Assembly (NCBI RefSeq): GCF_905212365.1
Contig: NZ_CAJMEH010000002.1
Span: 1 to 64,000 of the forward strand
DNA from: an uncultured Phascolarctobacterium sp.
GTDB taxonomy: Bacteria; Bacillota; Negativicutes; Acidaminococcales; Acidaminococcaceae
Length of the DNA stretch: 64,000 nucleotides
Direction of reading: 5' to 3'
Shown in pieces: positions 35,646 through 45,233 of the stretch; position 1 is the stretch's first letter, and each line of letters starts with the position of its first letter. The position numbers and the translations under genes are program-made. Below the pieces are notes generated by a model that saw nothing but the letters and a program-made list of their open reading frames with translations, did no database searches and was not told where the DNA came from.

Positions 35646-37379
35646 TTAATCGGCTTCTTTGCTGCGATACTGGATTTTATAAAGATGGGCGTACAAGCCG
35701 TCCTTAGCCATGAGCTCGTCGTGCGTGCCCACTTCCGCCAGGCAGCCTTTTTCCAAAACCATAATTTTATCGGCGTTCTTTATCGTGGACAAACGATGAG
35801 CGATAACGAAGGATGTCCTACCCACCATCAGCCTGTCCAGCGCCTCCTGCACTACGCGCTCGCTTTCCGTATCCAAGGCGGAGGTTGCTTCGTCCAAAAT
35901 AAGGATTTGCGGGTTTTTCAAAATAGCCCGCGCGATGGAAATACGCTGGCGCTGCCCGCCGGAAATATTGACGCCGCGGTCGCCCAGCATAGTTTCATAC
36001 CCGTCCGGCAATTCCATAATAAAATTATGAGCGTTAGCCGCCTTGGCCGCAGCCTCAATTTCTTCCTTAGTAGCGTCCAGGCGTCCGTATAAAATATTAT
36101 CGTACACACTGCCGTTAAACAGCACCGTTTCCTGCGGCACAATGCCTACCTGCTCGCGCAGGGAACTGAGCGTCACACTGCGGATATCGTGCCCGTCTAT
36201 AGTAATACTGCCTTCCGTTACATCGTAAAAACGCGGCAGCAGGCTGGCAACCGTAGACTTGCCTGCGCCCGAAGGACCGACAAACGCAATCATTTCGCCC
36301 GGCTTTACGTCAAAGCTGACATGTTTCAATACTACCTCGCCGGGATTATAAGCGAAGGTAACATCGTTAAAGCTTACGTTACCCTTTACCATGGGCAGCG
36401 CCTTAGCGTCCGGCGCGTTTTTAATAGTTTCCGGCAAATCCAGCACGTCAAAAACGCGCTGCGCTGCGGCCAGCGCTTTTTGGATATTGCCGATAACGCG
36501 GCTCAAGCGCTTAATCGGATTGGAAATATTAACAGCGTAAGTCAAAAAGGCAACTAGGCTGCCTGCCGTAATCTTGCCGTCAATAACGCTGTTGCCGCCG
36601 TACCACAAAATAATGGTTACGCCTACAGCCGCCACAAACTCGATGGTCGGCGTCAGCGTGGCCGACAACTGCGCATATTTCATATTAGCGCGGAAGTTAT
36701 TGAGGTTTTCGCGTTCAAAACGCCCCACTTCGTAACTTTCACGAACAAAGGACTTAATAACTCTGGCCGAAGAAACCGTTTCCTGCAGGACTGACGTAAT
36801 ATCCGCCGTGGCCTCCTGGATGCGGCTGCCCGATTTACGTATCCTTTTACCAAACCAATCGATAAACAGCAGCACGACAGGAAAGGTACTGAAGGTAACT
36901 AAAAACAAGCGCCAGTCCAGATAAACCATCATCACGATGGACGCAATAAGAATAACGCTTTCCGTTACCATTTCCACCACGTTTTCCACCATAGCGGACT
37001 GTAAAGCGCTAACGTCGTTGGTTACATAGCTCATAATGGTACCGGTTTTGTTTTTATCGTAAAAGGTCAGGCTCAAGCGCTGTAATTTTTCAAAAACAGC
37101 TTTACGGATATCGATAATCACACGCTGGCCTACGTAGTTCATCAAATAGCTTTGCCCATAATAGGCGAAGCCGCGGATAACAAAGACCACGATAATGCTG
37201 ACCACGATATAATTGAGCATCTCGGTGTTTTTTTCCTTAAGCACCTGGTCGACCATATCTTTAATAATCCATGGCAAATATGCCGTGCCGCCCGCCGCGA
37301 TAGCGGTGCAGACAGCGGCGCACAAGCCGCGGAATATATAGGGGCGTATATATTGCAATGCGCGAAAATATAAATTCAT
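35646..37379 (-). CDS. msbA: MsbA, lipid A flippase
   Basis: 577 residues: six membrane helices (residues 1-320), then an ABC domain with Walker A FVGPSGAGKSTVASLL, signature NISGGQRQRISIARA, Walker B ILILDEATSALDTESE and switch FVIAHRLSTI. Its size and its place between lpxB and waaA-lpxK support the MsbA role of flipping core-lipid A across the inner membrane. A more general multidrug exporter is possible from sequence alone. It overlaps lpxB by 4 bp (ATGA). Confidence 0.92.
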   Translation of the reverse strand: MNLYFRALQYIRPYIFRGLCAAVCTAIAAGGTAYLPWIIKDMVDQVLKEKNTEMLNYIVVSIIVVFVIRGFAYYGQSYLMNYVGQRVIIDIRKAVFEKLQRLSLTFYDKNKTGTIMSYVTNDVSALQSAMVENVVEMVTESVILIASIVMMVYLDWRLFLVTFSTFPVVLLFIDWFGKRIRKSGSRIQEATADITSVLQETVSSARVIKSFVRESYEVGRFERENLNNFRANMKYAQLSATLTPTIEFVAAVGVTIILWYGGNSVIDGKITAGSLVAFLTYAVNISNPIKRLSRVIGNIQKALAAAQRVFDVLDLPETIKNAPDAKALPMVKGNVSFNDVTFAYNPGEVVLKHVSFDVKPGEMIAFVGPSGAGKSTVASLLPRFYDVTEGSITIDGHDIRSVTLSSLREQVGIVPQETVLFNGSVYDNILYGRLDATKEEIEAAAKAANAHNFIMELPDGYETMLGDRGVNISGGQRQRISIARAILKNPQILILDEATSALDTESERVVQEALDRLMVGRTSFVIAHRLSTIKNADKIMVLEKGCLAEVGTHDELMAKDGLYAHLYKIQYRSKEAD

Positions 37380-38512
37380 TTCTTCTCCTCAGCTATTCTT
37401 AAAATTAGTTGGGCTACGCGTCCTACAGCGCCGGGCTCGCCTAAGCGCCGCTTCATATAGGCTAAATCAGCGTCCAGCTGCGGTCGGCGTCCCGGCGCCA
37501 GCAGCTCTGCTGCCGCTGCCGCCAGCTTAGCGGGCGTAAAATCATCCTGCAGCAGCTCCGGCAGAATCTGCCTGCCTGCCACAATATTGGGCAAACCGAT
37601 ATTGGGTATGTTGATGACCAAACGGGCGATAAACGCGTTCAGCGCCGAAGTGCGGTAGACAATAACGCTGGGCAGGCCGCACAAGGCCGCCTCCAAGGTA
37701 ACGGTACCGCTGGTTGCCAGCGCCAAATCGGCAACGCTGAATAAATCGTAGTTATGCCCTTCCGTTATTTTAACCTCCAAACCGGATTCCTTAATCTTAC
37801 TCTGCAGCAGCTCCAAAGGAATTGTTCCGGCCCGCGGCATAGCAAACTGTACCTCCGGCATTTGCTTCTGCAAAATCCTAGCTCCTGCCAGCAGCGTAGG
37901 CAGCATTTTTTCAATCTCCATCAGCCTGCTGCCCGGCATGAGCAGCACCAACCTTTTGCCCGGCTCCTTCCCGGCCCAGGCCGCCGCTTCCTCCCGCGTC
38001 ATAGCAGGCTGCACTATATCCAGCAGCGGATGCCCGACAAATTCCACGGGCGCTCCGGCTTCTTTATATACGTCGTATTCAAAGGGAAAAATACAAGCCA
38101 CCTTATCCACGAGCTTAGCTACGTTCTTGGCGCGGCCCTTATTCCAGGCCCAGGCCGAGGGCGCGATATAAGATACTACCGGTATGCCCTTATCGTGGGC
38201 CAGCTTCGCCAGCTTCATATTAAAGCCGGGGTAATCGACTATCACAAGACAATCTGGCTTGCACTCGTCCATAACCCTGCCGAAGTCGCTGCGCAGCTTG
38301 AACAAATCCGGCAGCTTGCGGATAACCTCCACAAAGCCCATGACGCCGTGGTCCTTAATGTCGAACAGCACCTCGCCGCCCGCTGCACGCAAAGCGTCGC
38401 CGCCCATGCCAAAGATCTGCGCTTCGCTGTCTATACTTTTTATGGCAGCGGTAACTGCCGCTGCATGAATATCGCCGGAGGCTTCACCGGCGGATATGAG
38501 AATTTTCGCCAT
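37376..38512 (-). CDS. lpxB: LpxB, lipid A disaccharide synthase
   Basis: 378 residues (GT19). ILISAGEASGDIHAAAVTAAI opens the protein; GMGGDALRAAGGEVLFD, VDYPGFNMKLA, YIAPSAWAWNKGRAK and LMPGSRLMEIEKMLP are characteristic. It joins UDP-2,3-diacylglucosamine and lipid X. The start has GAGGAG upstream, and a -10-like box and a terminator stand in the gap before it. Confidence 0.95.
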   Translation of the reverse strand: MAKILISAGEASGDIHAAAVTAAIKSIDSEAQIFGMGGDALRAAGGEVLFDIKDHGVMGFVEVIRKLPDLFKLRSDFGRVMDECKPDCLVIVDYPGFNMKLAKLAHDKGIPVVSYIAPSAWAWNKGRAKNVAKLVDKVACIFPFEYDVYKEAGAPVEFVGHPLLDIVQPAMTREEAAAWAGKEPGKRLVLLMPGSRLMEIEKMLPTLLAGARILQKQMPEVQFAMPRAGTIPLELLQSKIKESGLEVKITEGHNYDLFSVADLALATSGTVTLEAALCGLPSVIVYRTSALNAFIARLVINIPNIGLPNIVAGRQILPELLQDDFTPAKLAAAAAELLAPGRRPQLDADLAYMKRRLGEPGAVGRVAQLILRIAEEKK

Positions 38513-38550
38513 AATAACTCCTCGTTACAACCTACACATATTCAGTATAT

Positions 38551-38591
38551 ATTATAACACAAAAAGCGGCTGACATAAGCTGCCAACCGCT
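38551..38591 (-). terminator. Terminator behind lpxI followed by a -10-like box for lpxB
   Basis: On the minus strand AGCGGTTGGCA pairs with TGTCAGCCGCT (two G-U pairs) around a short loop (38565-38591), then five T follow. Just downstream is a perfect TATAAT (38551-38556), about 40 bases before the lpxB start; no good -35 box stands 17 bases away. Some transcripts from lpxI probably stop here and lpxB may restart. Confidence 0.65.
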
Positions 38592-38616
38592 AAGAAATGC
38601 GAAATTTTTACGATAT

Positions 38617-39429
38617 TTATTTAACCAGAATAGTAATATTGTGCTTATCAGCCAAAGAAATGACCTTTTCACGCTCCACAACCAGAGTATTGCCGGCTTC
38701 AATGACAATGCCGGTAGCTCCCGCGTAAATCATGGACTCCATGGTTTTGGTGCCGAATCCGGGAATATCGAAGCGCTGATCCTGGGACGGCTTAGCAGCC
38801 TTAGCCACAATAACGCCGCCCTTGCCTAAATAGCCGCCGCGCAGAATGCAGGCATCCGTGCCTTCGATAGCCTCCACCGCCATCACTGCGCGGTTTTTAA
38901 CCACCACAGTCTGACCAATGTCCAGCCCGCCGATAGCCTTTGCCATTTCAAAGCCGAATTCCATATCGGCCAGCTCTGCCTCCGTAGGCTTGCGCTTAGT
39001 CAGCACGCCGGGCTGCGGCAGCAGCGGCTTGATCAGCACTGTCTGATCCATAACCTCGATGCCCTCGCCCTCCAGCTCCTTAACGATAGCGTTCATAATA
39101 GTATCGTCCTTGCGGTCGGGCACGCTGGCTAAAATTTTAATAGCCCGCAGATCGGGAACGATAGCGCCTGCCTTATACAGAACCTCCTTCGTCACCTTGC
39201 CGATCATGGTCACGCGGGTAACTTTATGCTTTTTCAGCGTGGAAATAATTTTACCTATTTTACCGATATTGATATCGTAATAAAAGTCAACGCTATCCGC
39301 CAGCTCCTCGTCGATGCCGGGAACCACGCCTACGGCTACAACCTCATAGCCCAGGCTCTTGGCAGACCGCGCCACCTCCACCGGCAGATGCCCAATGCCG
39401 GAAAGTACGCCTAAAACTTCCATGACCAT
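38617..39429 (-). CDS. lpxI: LpxI, UDP-2,3-diacylglucosamine pyrophosphatase
   Basis: 270 residues, DUF1009/LpxI family: LSGIGHLPVEVARSAKSLGYEV, GKIGKIISTLKKHKVTRVTMIGKVTKEV, and the C-terminal VVKNRAVMAVEAIEGTDACILRGG with KPSQDQRFDIPGFG. It makes lipid X from UDP-diacylglucosamine by attack on the alpha phosphate, replacing LpxH. No LpxH gene is seen in the window. It overlaps lpxA at one base. Confidence 0.95.
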   Translation of the reverse strand: MVMEVLGVLSGIGHLPVEVARSAKSLGYEVVAVGVVPGIDEELADSVDFYYDINIGKIGKIISTLKKHKVTRVTMIGKVTKEVLYKAGAIVPDLRAIKILASVPDRKDDTIMNAIVKELEGEGIEVMDQTVLIKPLLPQPGVLTKRKPTEAELADMEFGFEMAKAIGGLDIGQTVVVKNRAVMAVEAIEGTDACILRGGYLGKGGVIVAKAAKPSQDQRFDIPGFGTKTMESMIYAGATGIVIEAGNTLVVEREKVISLADKHNITILVK

Positions 39430-40235
39430 CAGCCCTTGCGGGTGCGGATAATACCGCGCTCCACAGTGCGCAGGAAGCGCATCAAATGCTCTATCGGCTC
39501 GCAGCTGTTAAGCTCCGCTTCCATGGTAGCAATAGCCTCCTGCAAGGGCAGGCCGCTGCGGTACAGAATGCGGAAAGCCTTTTTCAGCTCGCTGCGTTCC
39601 TCCTGCGGCATACCTGCGCGGGCCAGACCCACGCTGTTCAAACCGGAAACAAAGGCCGGGTCGCCGGCTACAATCATAAACGGCGGAATATCCTGGGAGG
39701 CGCGAGCCATGCCGCCTACCATAGCGTTGCGGCCGATTTTGCAGAACTGGTGCACAGCCGCCAAACCGCCGATAACGGCGCGATCCTCCACAATAACGTG
39801 GCCTGCCAGCGTAGCTACGTTGGACATAATTACGTTATTGCCAACGATGCAGTTATGAGCCACATGAGTATAAGCCATCATCAGAATATTATTGCCGATG
39901 CGCGTTTCGTTGCCTTCGCCGCAGGCTCTGTTGACGGTACAGCATTCACGGAAGGTACCGCCGTCGCCAATAATCGTCCGCGTTTGCTCGCCGACAAATT
40001 TCAAATCCTGCGGTACGGCGCCAATCGAGCAGCCGGGGAAAAATCTGTTGTTTTTACCCACGGTAGTATATTTATGAATCGTAACATGAGCGCCAATCAC
40101 ACATCCGTCGCCAATAACGGTATCCTCATCTATAACGGCATAAGGTCCTACCTTTACGTCCTTCCCAATAACTGCATTCGGATGGATAATTGCTGTTTCA
40201 TGGATTCCGCTCTCAGGCATTATTATCGAACTCAT
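39429..40235 (-). CDS. lpxA: LpxA, UDP-GlcNAc 3-O-acyltransferase
   Basis: 268 residues from the ATG at 40235, where GGGAG lies 8 bases upstream; the frame opens 9 codons earlier without a ribosome site. Hexapeptide repeats (IHETAIIHPNAVIGKDVKVGPYAVID onwards) form a left-handed helix, and the active-site His is in LMMAYTHVAHNCIVGN. It starts lipid A synthesis by acylating UDP-GlcNAc. The gene follows a 149-base gap after fabZ. Confidence 0.95.
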   Translation of the reverse strand: MSSIIMPESGIHETAIIHPNAVIGKDVKVGPYAVIDEDTVIGDGCVIGAHVTIHKYTTVGKNNRFFPGCSIGAVPQDLKFVGEQTRTIIGDGGTFRECCTVNRACGEGNETRIGNNILMMAYTHVAHNCIVGNNVIMSNVATLAGHVIVEDRAVIGGLAAVHQFCKIGRNAMVGGMARASQDIPPFMIVAGDPAFVSGLNSVGLARAGMPQEERSELKKAFRILYRSGLPLQEAIATMEAELNSCEPIEHLMRFLRTVERGIIRTRKG

Positions 40236-40276
40236 TATCTTCACTCCCAAAAAATTAATCAAACAATTAAATTCAA

Positions 40277-40304
40277 ATATAATACTATAATCACAGCCGA
40301 CAAA
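40277..40304 (-). promoter_or_regulatory. Possible promoter of lpxA
   Basis: TTGTCG (40299-40304), 16 bases, TATATT (40277-40282) on the minus strand in the 149-base fabZ-lpxA gap. The match is moderate and AT-rich surroundings weaken the call. Confidence 0.35.
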
Positions 40305-40411
40305 CTTTTTTCACAGGGTAAAAACAGCATTTATCCTTAATTTAATCTGAAATAAGCCGTCTAGCTCGTTTATACTACTTATTTCTGCTTGTTTGATAAT
40401 TTTCTCGCGTT

Positions 40412-40855
40412 TTAATTTTTCGGGTCCATGATAGCAAAAGTGCAGTCGCATTCGCAGGCCACCTTGCCGTCCACCTTACCCTCGCAATGGATAATGCCCA
40501 TATTCCCGCGCATAATCTTCGTTACCTCGGCGGTAGTTACAACCTGATCGCCGGGCACTACCTGCTTGCGGAAGCGCACATTATCAATTTTAGCAAAAAC
40601 GGCGATTTTGCCGCGGTTTTCTTCGGGATACAGCATAGCTACGCCGCCAACCTGCGCCATAGCTTCAATCAGCAATACGCCGGGCATAATGGGCTCATTG
40701 GGGAAATGACCTAAAAACTGCATTTCGTTAGCCGTAATATTTTTGATACCTACAGCGCGTTTCATCGGCTCTATCTCCAAAATACGGTCCACCAGCAGCA
40801 TAGGATAACGATGGGGCAGAATCTTTTTTATTTCGTTAATATCCAGAACGGTCAT
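40412..40855 (-). CDS. fabZ: FabZ, 3-hydroxyacyl-ACP dehydratase
   Basis: 147 residues. [16 protein letters not shown] carries the catalytic His and [22 protein letters not shown] the catalytic Glu of the hot-dog fold. It dehydrates 3-hydroxyacyl-ACP in fatty-acid synthesis, competing with LpxA for the same substrate, which explains the frequent pairing in lpx clusters. It starts 3 bases after the lpxC stop. Confidence 0.95.
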   Translation of the reverse strand: MTVLDINEIKKILPHRYPMLLVDRILEIEPMKRAVGIKNITANEMQFLGHFPNEPIMPGVLLIEAMAQVGGVAMLYPEENRGKIAVFAKIDNVRFRKQVVPGDQVVTTAEVTKIMRGNMGIIHCEGKVDGKVACECDCTFAIMDPKN

Positions 40856-40858
40856 GAT

Positions 40859-41707
40859 TTACTCCTCCTTTGTTCTATAAGCCTGAATCTGCTTAGCGAT
40901 TTGCGAATTAAAGGCGTGCCCAGTTTTTACGGCGATAACATGCGCCTTAATGGGGCCTAAAAGATACAGGTCGCCAATCACATCAAGGATTTTATGACGA
41001 ATCAGCTCGTCCTCAAAACGCGGCACGGAAAGAATCTTATTCTCGTCAAAAACAACCACATTTTCCAAGGAACCACCCAGGCCCAAGCCCATTTTGCGCA
41101 GCATTTCCAGCTCATGGGTAAAGGCCACTGTGCGGGCAGGCATAATTTCCTTTTTATAGCTTTCCTTATCCAAAAGAATATCAAAATACTGGGTGCCCAG
41201 CATAGGATGCTTATTAATAGAGGTAAAGGAAATTCTGTAGCCGTCATAGGGCAGCACGGCGATGTAACGGTCCCCGTCGTATACTGTAAACGCTTTATCT
41301 ACGGCATAAACCTCGCGCTCCGCCTCCTGCTCCTGCAGGCCGGCCTTCTCCAGCAGCTCGCAGAAAACCTTGGCGCTGCCGTCCGTTACCGGCGGTTCAG
41401 GGGAAGACATTTCAATATAAATATTATCGATAGCCATCATGGCTAAGGCGCTCATCAAATGCTCGACCGTAAAAACCTCGGCGCCGTTAGCGCTCAAAGT
41501 GGTAGCCTTCACCGTGGAGCTGACGTTTTCTGCAAGCGCTTTGATTTCCGGACGCCCCGGAAGGTCGGTGCGCACAAAAATAATGCCTGCACCGGCGGCA
41601 GCCGGCTTAAAGGTCATCAGCACATCCTTGCCGGAATGAAGCCCGATTCCCGAATAGGAAACCTCTTTGGCGATGGTATGCTGCCTTGCTTTATTTTGCT
41701 CGGACAT
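40859..41707 (-). CDS. lpxC: LpxC, UDP-3-O-acyl-GlcNAc deacetylase
   Basis: 282 residues from the ATG at 41707 (AGGAGG six bases upstream; earlier in-frame ATGs lack spacing). GIGLHSGKDVLMTFKPA opens; the zinc sites are in VEHLMSALAMM and RHKILDVIGDLYLLG. It carries out the committed step of lipid A synthesis. It is the target of known LpxC inhibitors; no FtsH-type degradation tag can be judged. It is preceded by an LpxL-type gene and followed by fabZ. Confidence 0.95.
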   Translation of the reverse strand: MSEQNKARQHTIAKEVSYSGIGLHSGKDVLMTFKPAAAGAGIIFVRTDLPGRPEIKALAENVSSTVKATTLSANGAEVFTVEHLMSALAMMAIDNIYIEMSSPEPPVTDGSAKVFCELLEKAGLQEQEAEREVYAVDKAFTVYDGDRYIAVLPYDGYRISFTSINKHPMLGTQYFDILLDKESYKKEIMPARTVAFTHELEMLRKMGLGLGGSLENVVVFDENKILSVPRFEDELIRHKILDVIGDLYLLGPIKAHVIAVKTGHAFNSQIAKQIQAYRTKEE

Positions 41708-41728
41708 CTTCATCCTCCTTATTATCAT

Positions 41729-42619
41729 TTATTTTTTCCTGCCAAATCGCTGCTTGCCGTCCTTCCAGCGATCATGCACCCAAAACCACATTTCCGGATG
41801 GGCTGTGATCTCCTGCTCTAAAACGTCCACCAGCTTTTTAGTAACATCGTAAAAATCCTGCTGCTTATCCTTAGTCCGCGGCGTGTACAGCGGCGGATAG
41901 ATTTTAGCCGTGCAGGTACCGTCGTCGTTATTATGCAAAAAGATAGGCAAAATCGGCGAGCCGTAAATACGGGACAAAGCCGCAGCTCCCAAGGGTATAA
42001 TGGAGCGCTTGCCGAACAGCTCGATTTCCACGCCGTCGTCGTTAGTATCCTGATCGTACAGCACGCCCAACAGATGCTTTTCCTTAAGCATTCTGCTGAT
42101 AGCCAGCAAGCCGTGACCGCCGCGGTTATACGTTACCTTCTGTCCCACCATCTGGCGGAACTCGTTAATAGCCTTATCCATATAGCTATTGTTCTGCTTG
42201 CGGGTAATGGACAGCATGGGATAGCCGTGCAGCGCTACCGTAGCGCCCAAAAGCTCCCAGTTGCCGTAATGGCCCGTACACATAATAACGCCCTTATCCT
42301 CGGCGTAGGCCCGTTCCAGATATTCCAGCCCTTCAACCTGCACCAGCTCATGAATATTGTCTTTATTGAGCAATGGAAAACGCAGCACCTCGACCACCAT
42401 ACGCCCAAAACGATGCAGGCTGTCCTCGGCTATCTGCCGCGCTCTTTTAGCGTCCACGCCCAAGCATTCCTGCACGTTGGCAGCCGCCATCTGCAAACGC
42501 CAGCAGGGCACCACCAAAACGGCCACCCTGCCCAGAAAGGCTGCGAATAAATTCCGCAGGCAGGCAGGCAGAATACACATCAATTTGCTGAAAAATTTTA
42601 CAGTATAATAACCAAACAC
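41729..42619 (-). CDS. LpxL/HtrB-type lipid A acyltransferase, copy 2
   Basis: 296 residues. H-x4-E is in CTGHYGNWELLG, then ISRMLKEKHLLGVLYDQDTNDDG, AALSRIYGSPILPIF and a final WFWVHDRWKDGKQRF (the WxHxRW-like end). One N-terminal membrane segment is present. Its function is the same class as the copy at 29025; the two probably add different secondary acyl chains to lipid A. It lies between lpxD and lpxC, unlike in most Proteobacteria. Confidence 0.85.
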   Translation of the reverse strand: MFGYYTVKFFSKLMCILPACLRNLFAAFLGRVAVLVVPCWRLQMAAANVQECLGVDAKRARQIAEDSLHRFGRMVVEVLRFPLLNKDNIHELVQVEGLEYLERAYAEDKGVIMCTGHYGNWELLGATVALHGYPMLSITRKQNNSYMDKAINEFRQMVGQKVTYNRGGHGLLAISRMLKEKHLLGVLYDQDTNDDGVEIELFGKRSIIPLGAAALSRIYGSPILPIFLHNNDDGTCTAKIYPPLYTPRTKDKQQDFYDVTKKLVDVLEQEITAHPEMWFWVHDRWKDGKQRFGRKK

Positions 42620-42684
42620 TTTACCTCACGCTCGGCGCGCACTGCTGCTATGCTCCTGGCACTTGCTTGCGCGCCGGCCATCGT

Positions 42685-43707
42685 TTATTTTTTCAATTGC
42701 GCCAATTCCTTTTCCAGAGCTTTAAGGCGCTTGAACATATCTCCCACCTTGCGCACATTGGCCTCCTGGCGCAGCCATTCCTTCATGGGCATGGCAGGGA
42801 AGCCTCCCATCACGGAATTATCGGGCACGTCGTTGGTAATGCCCGTTCTGCCGCCAAAGACGCAGTTATTGCCGATGGTAATATGTCCAACCGTACCGAC
42901 CTGTCCGGCGAAGGTAACATTATTGCCCACGGTTACGCTGCCGGAAATGCCCACGTGAGCCACTACCAGGCAATTCTCGCCCAGAATATCGTTGTGCCCC
43001 AAGTGTACCAGATTATCGATTTTAGTGCCCTTGCCTACGATAGTGCTGTCCACCGTAGCCCGGTCAATACAGGTATTGCTGCCGATTTCCACATCGTCCT
43101 GCAAAATTACGTTACCGGTCTGCAGCACCTTGCTGTGCTTGCCGTTTTGGGTAATATAGCCAAAGCCGTCGCCGCCGATAACGGCGCCGGACTGCAAAAT
43201 TACGCGGTCGCCCAGCACGCAGTCCTCACGCACAGTGGTATTAGGATAAAGCGTACAATCCTTGCCCATTTTTACGCGCTTGCCCACATAGGCGTGAGGA
43301 TAAAGCACACAGCCGTCGCCAATCTCAGCTCCGTCCTCTACGACGGCAAAGGGCTGCACAGCCACGTTGCTGCCGATCTTAGCCTTCGGAGAAACATAGG
43401 CCAAAGGGCTGATTACGCGCTCCACATCCTCCTGCGGGCGGAACAGTTCCAGCAGTGCGGCAAAAGCGGCGCGGGGATTTTCCACGCGAATAACAGGACG
43501 CCCGTCCAGTTCCGGGTCAGCAGGACTGAGCACCATAACGCCGGCCTTGCTTAAATGGCAATGCTCCACATGGGGCGGTACGGCAAAAGATATATCCTGC
43601 GGGCCGGCTTCTACCAAACCGTTTACGCCGGTAATCTTCAGCTCCGGATTATCATGCTCCACTGTGCCATGTAAAAATTTTGCTAATTCTTGTACACTCT
43701 TCTCCAT
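42685..43707 (-). CDS. lpxD: LpxD, UDP-3-O-acylglucosamine N-acyltransferase
   Basis: 340 residues. An N-terminal uridine-binding domain (about 1-100) is followed by hexapeptide repeats (from VSPKAKIGSNVAVQPFAVVEDG) with the active-site His in NLVHLGHND. A C-terminal helix ends the protein, as in the family. It adds the second (N-linked) hydroxyacyl chain. A terminator-like hairpin stands just upstream of the start. Confidence 0.95.
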   Translation of the reverse strand: MEKSVQELAKFLHGTVEHDNPELKITGVNGLVEAGPQDISFAVPPHVEHCHLSKAGVMVLSPADPELDGRPVIRVENPRAAFAALLELFRPQEDVERVISPLAYVSPKAKIGSNVAVQPFAVVEDGAEIGDGCVLYPHAYVGKRVKMGKDCTLYPNTTVREDCVLGDRVILQSGAVIGGDGFGYITQNGKHSKVLQTGNVILQDDVEIGSNTCIDRATVDSTIVGKGTKIDNLVHLGHNDILGENCLVVAHVGISGSVTVGNNVTFAGQVGTVGHITIGNNCVFGGRTGITNDVPDNSVMGGFPAMPMKEWLRQEANVRKVGDMFKRLKALEKELAQLKK

Positions 43708-43763
43708 TTCAAACCTCCATCAAATACATCGCGCCAGCAAAATATTTTACTGAACACGAAAAG

Positions 43764-43785
43764 CGGACGGGCCAACCCGCCCGCT
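43764..43785 (-). terminator. GC-rich hairpin between ompH-3 and lpxD
   Basis: GCGGGCGGG pairs with CCCGTCCGC (one G-U) around TTGG on the minus strand, followed by four T. A partial terminator is likely; lpxD begins 56 bases on. Confidence 0.6.
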
Positions 43786-43796
43786 CAGGGTGCGCT

Positions 43797-44204
43797 TTAT
43801 TGCATTTTGGCAATGACTTCTTTAGTAACGTCGGTGCCGCCTTGAGGAACGGCTTCTTTAATCATAATAGCGCCTAAATTCTTTTCCTTAGCTACCTGAT
43901 TAAGAGCGGTATCCAGGCTGGCCTTCAGCTTATTCTGTGCCTCGCTTTGAATCAGCTTGGCCTTAGCGCCGTAATCCTCGGCAATCTTGGCGGCTTCTTC
44001 GCCGTTCTTGCCTTCCATATCCTTATCCATTTGCGCCTTTAAGTCGGTCATCTGCTTGGTTACGTCTTCCTTAGTGTTTTTAACTACGGGAGCTTCCGTT
44101 TCCACCTGCTTCATATCAACCACGCCAAATTCCGCGTTGCGGCCGCTGCAGCCAAAGGTCAGCATAGAGACTGCAACCAGCAAGCCTGCAATTATTTTTT
44201 TCAT
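43797..44204 (-). CDS. OmpH/Skp-like lipoprotein, third copy
   Basis: 135 residues from the ATG at 44204 (GAGG upstream). A signal peptide ends in a lipobox, LTFGC, so the mature protein should be a lipoprotein with Cys near residue 19. The body is short and helical with VVDMKQVETEAP at the start and the typical Skp-family end KNLGAIMIKEAVPQGGTDVTKEVI. Skp proteins are periplasmic chaperones that carry barrels to BamA. This one is shorter than E. coli Skp (about 140 mature) and lipid-anchored. Confidence 0.75.
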   Translation of the reverse strand: MKKIIAGLLVAVSMLTFGCSGRNAEFGVVDMKQVETEAPVVKNTKEDVTKQMTDLKAQMDKDMEGKNGEEAAKIAEDYGAKAKLIQSEAQNKLKASLDTALNQVAKEKNLGAIMIKEAVPQGGTDVTKEVIAKMQ

Positions 44205-44235
44205 GTTCAAAACCTCGCTTATCATATTCTTTGCT

Positions 44236-45156
44236 TTATTGTTTATTCAGATTTCTGATCACAAGGTCCGTTATATCTTCGGCCTTGAGATTAACCTTAT
44301 ATTGATTAAATACTATGGTATAGCCGCGTTCGTGGGCCAAACGCACAGCCTGACTTTCAATATCCTTATTAATCTGCTGCTTGAGCCGGTCGTTCTTATC
44401 CTGCTGCTTGGCAATCTCGCGGTCCATAATCGCCAATGCGTTCTGCAGCGCTTTGGGAGCGGCGCTCATCAGCTCCTTGTCCCGGGCGTCCTTATCCGAC
44501 AGCTGCGACTGCATTTTGCTGCGGTAAGCTTCTGCAGCCTGCGCCATACGCTGCTGCATCTGCGCCACGTAAGGCCGCACCTTAGCGTCCACCAAAGCGC
44601 GCTGTTCCCGCTCCAGCTCCATAATACGGCGGCCGCGTTCCAGCTGCATTTCCTGCAGCTCCTTTTCCAACGCCTGACGCTCGTCGCGCTTGAGCCTGAT
44701 GGATTCCAGCAGGGCCCGCAGATTAAAAATTTTCAGCTGATAGCTGTCCTCGATTTCCTTTTTCCGCGGAGCCAGCTGCTCTGCCGCTTCCTTCTCGGCT
44801 GCGGCGATAAAGCTTTGCAGCTTTTTATTTTCTATTTCCCGCTGCTCTACCATCCTGGTATTAAAGTCAGCAGTCAAATAGCTGTGCTCGCTGAGCTGCC
44901 GCAAATTGCGCAGCTTATTCAAGCTGCCCATTTGCGCCTGCGCCAGCTTTTCCTGTCCCTGCCGTTTTCCCAGCAAATCCTTGAGCACGCCCTCGCCCTG
45001 CTTAAGCTTGCCGTATTGCGGATGCTCGCTGAAAGCTCTCTCCCAGTTAACCACGGCGATCTTATCCTGCTGTCCCAAACTACTGACGCCGCAAGCTGAA
45101 ATCAGCAGGGCCGCTGCTGCTACAGCGGCTATCTTCCCCAGCCGTTTCCCAACCAT
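44236..45156 (-). CDS. OmpH/Skp-like coiled-coil lipoprotein, long copy
   Basis: 306 residues. A lipobox, LLISAC, follows the hydrophobic start (AAVAAAALLISACGVSS). Then IAVVNWERAF opens a Skp-type domain, and a very long coiled coil (about 60-265, rich in Gln, Glu and Lys) precedes a second Skp-like end, RGYTIVFNQYKVNLKAEDITDLVI. It is about twice the length of Skp, so it may be a double-length chaperone or a lipid-anchored tether. It lies 31 bases before the third copy and 77 after the first. Confidence 0.7.
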   Translation of the reverse strand: MVGKRLGKIAAVAAAALLISACGVSSLGQQDKIAVVNWERAFSEHPQYGKLKQGEGVLKDLLGKRQGQEKLAQAQMGSLNKLRNLRQLSEHSYLTADFNTRMVEQREIENKKLQSFIAAAEKEAAEQLAPRKKEIEDSYQLKIFNLRALLESIRLKRDERQALEKELQEMQLERGRRIMELEREQRALVDAKVRPYVAQMQQRMAQAAEAYRSKMQSQLSDKDARDKELMSAAPKALQNALAIMDREIAKQQDKNDRLKQQINKDIESQAVRLAHERGYTIVFNQYKVNLKAEDITDLVIRNLNKQ

Positions 45157-45233
45157 GACAACCTCCTCATGCCGACAACACGATAATCTGCCCTACGGCT
45201 CAAATAGAAACATCTTTATAAGGCGCTAAAGCC

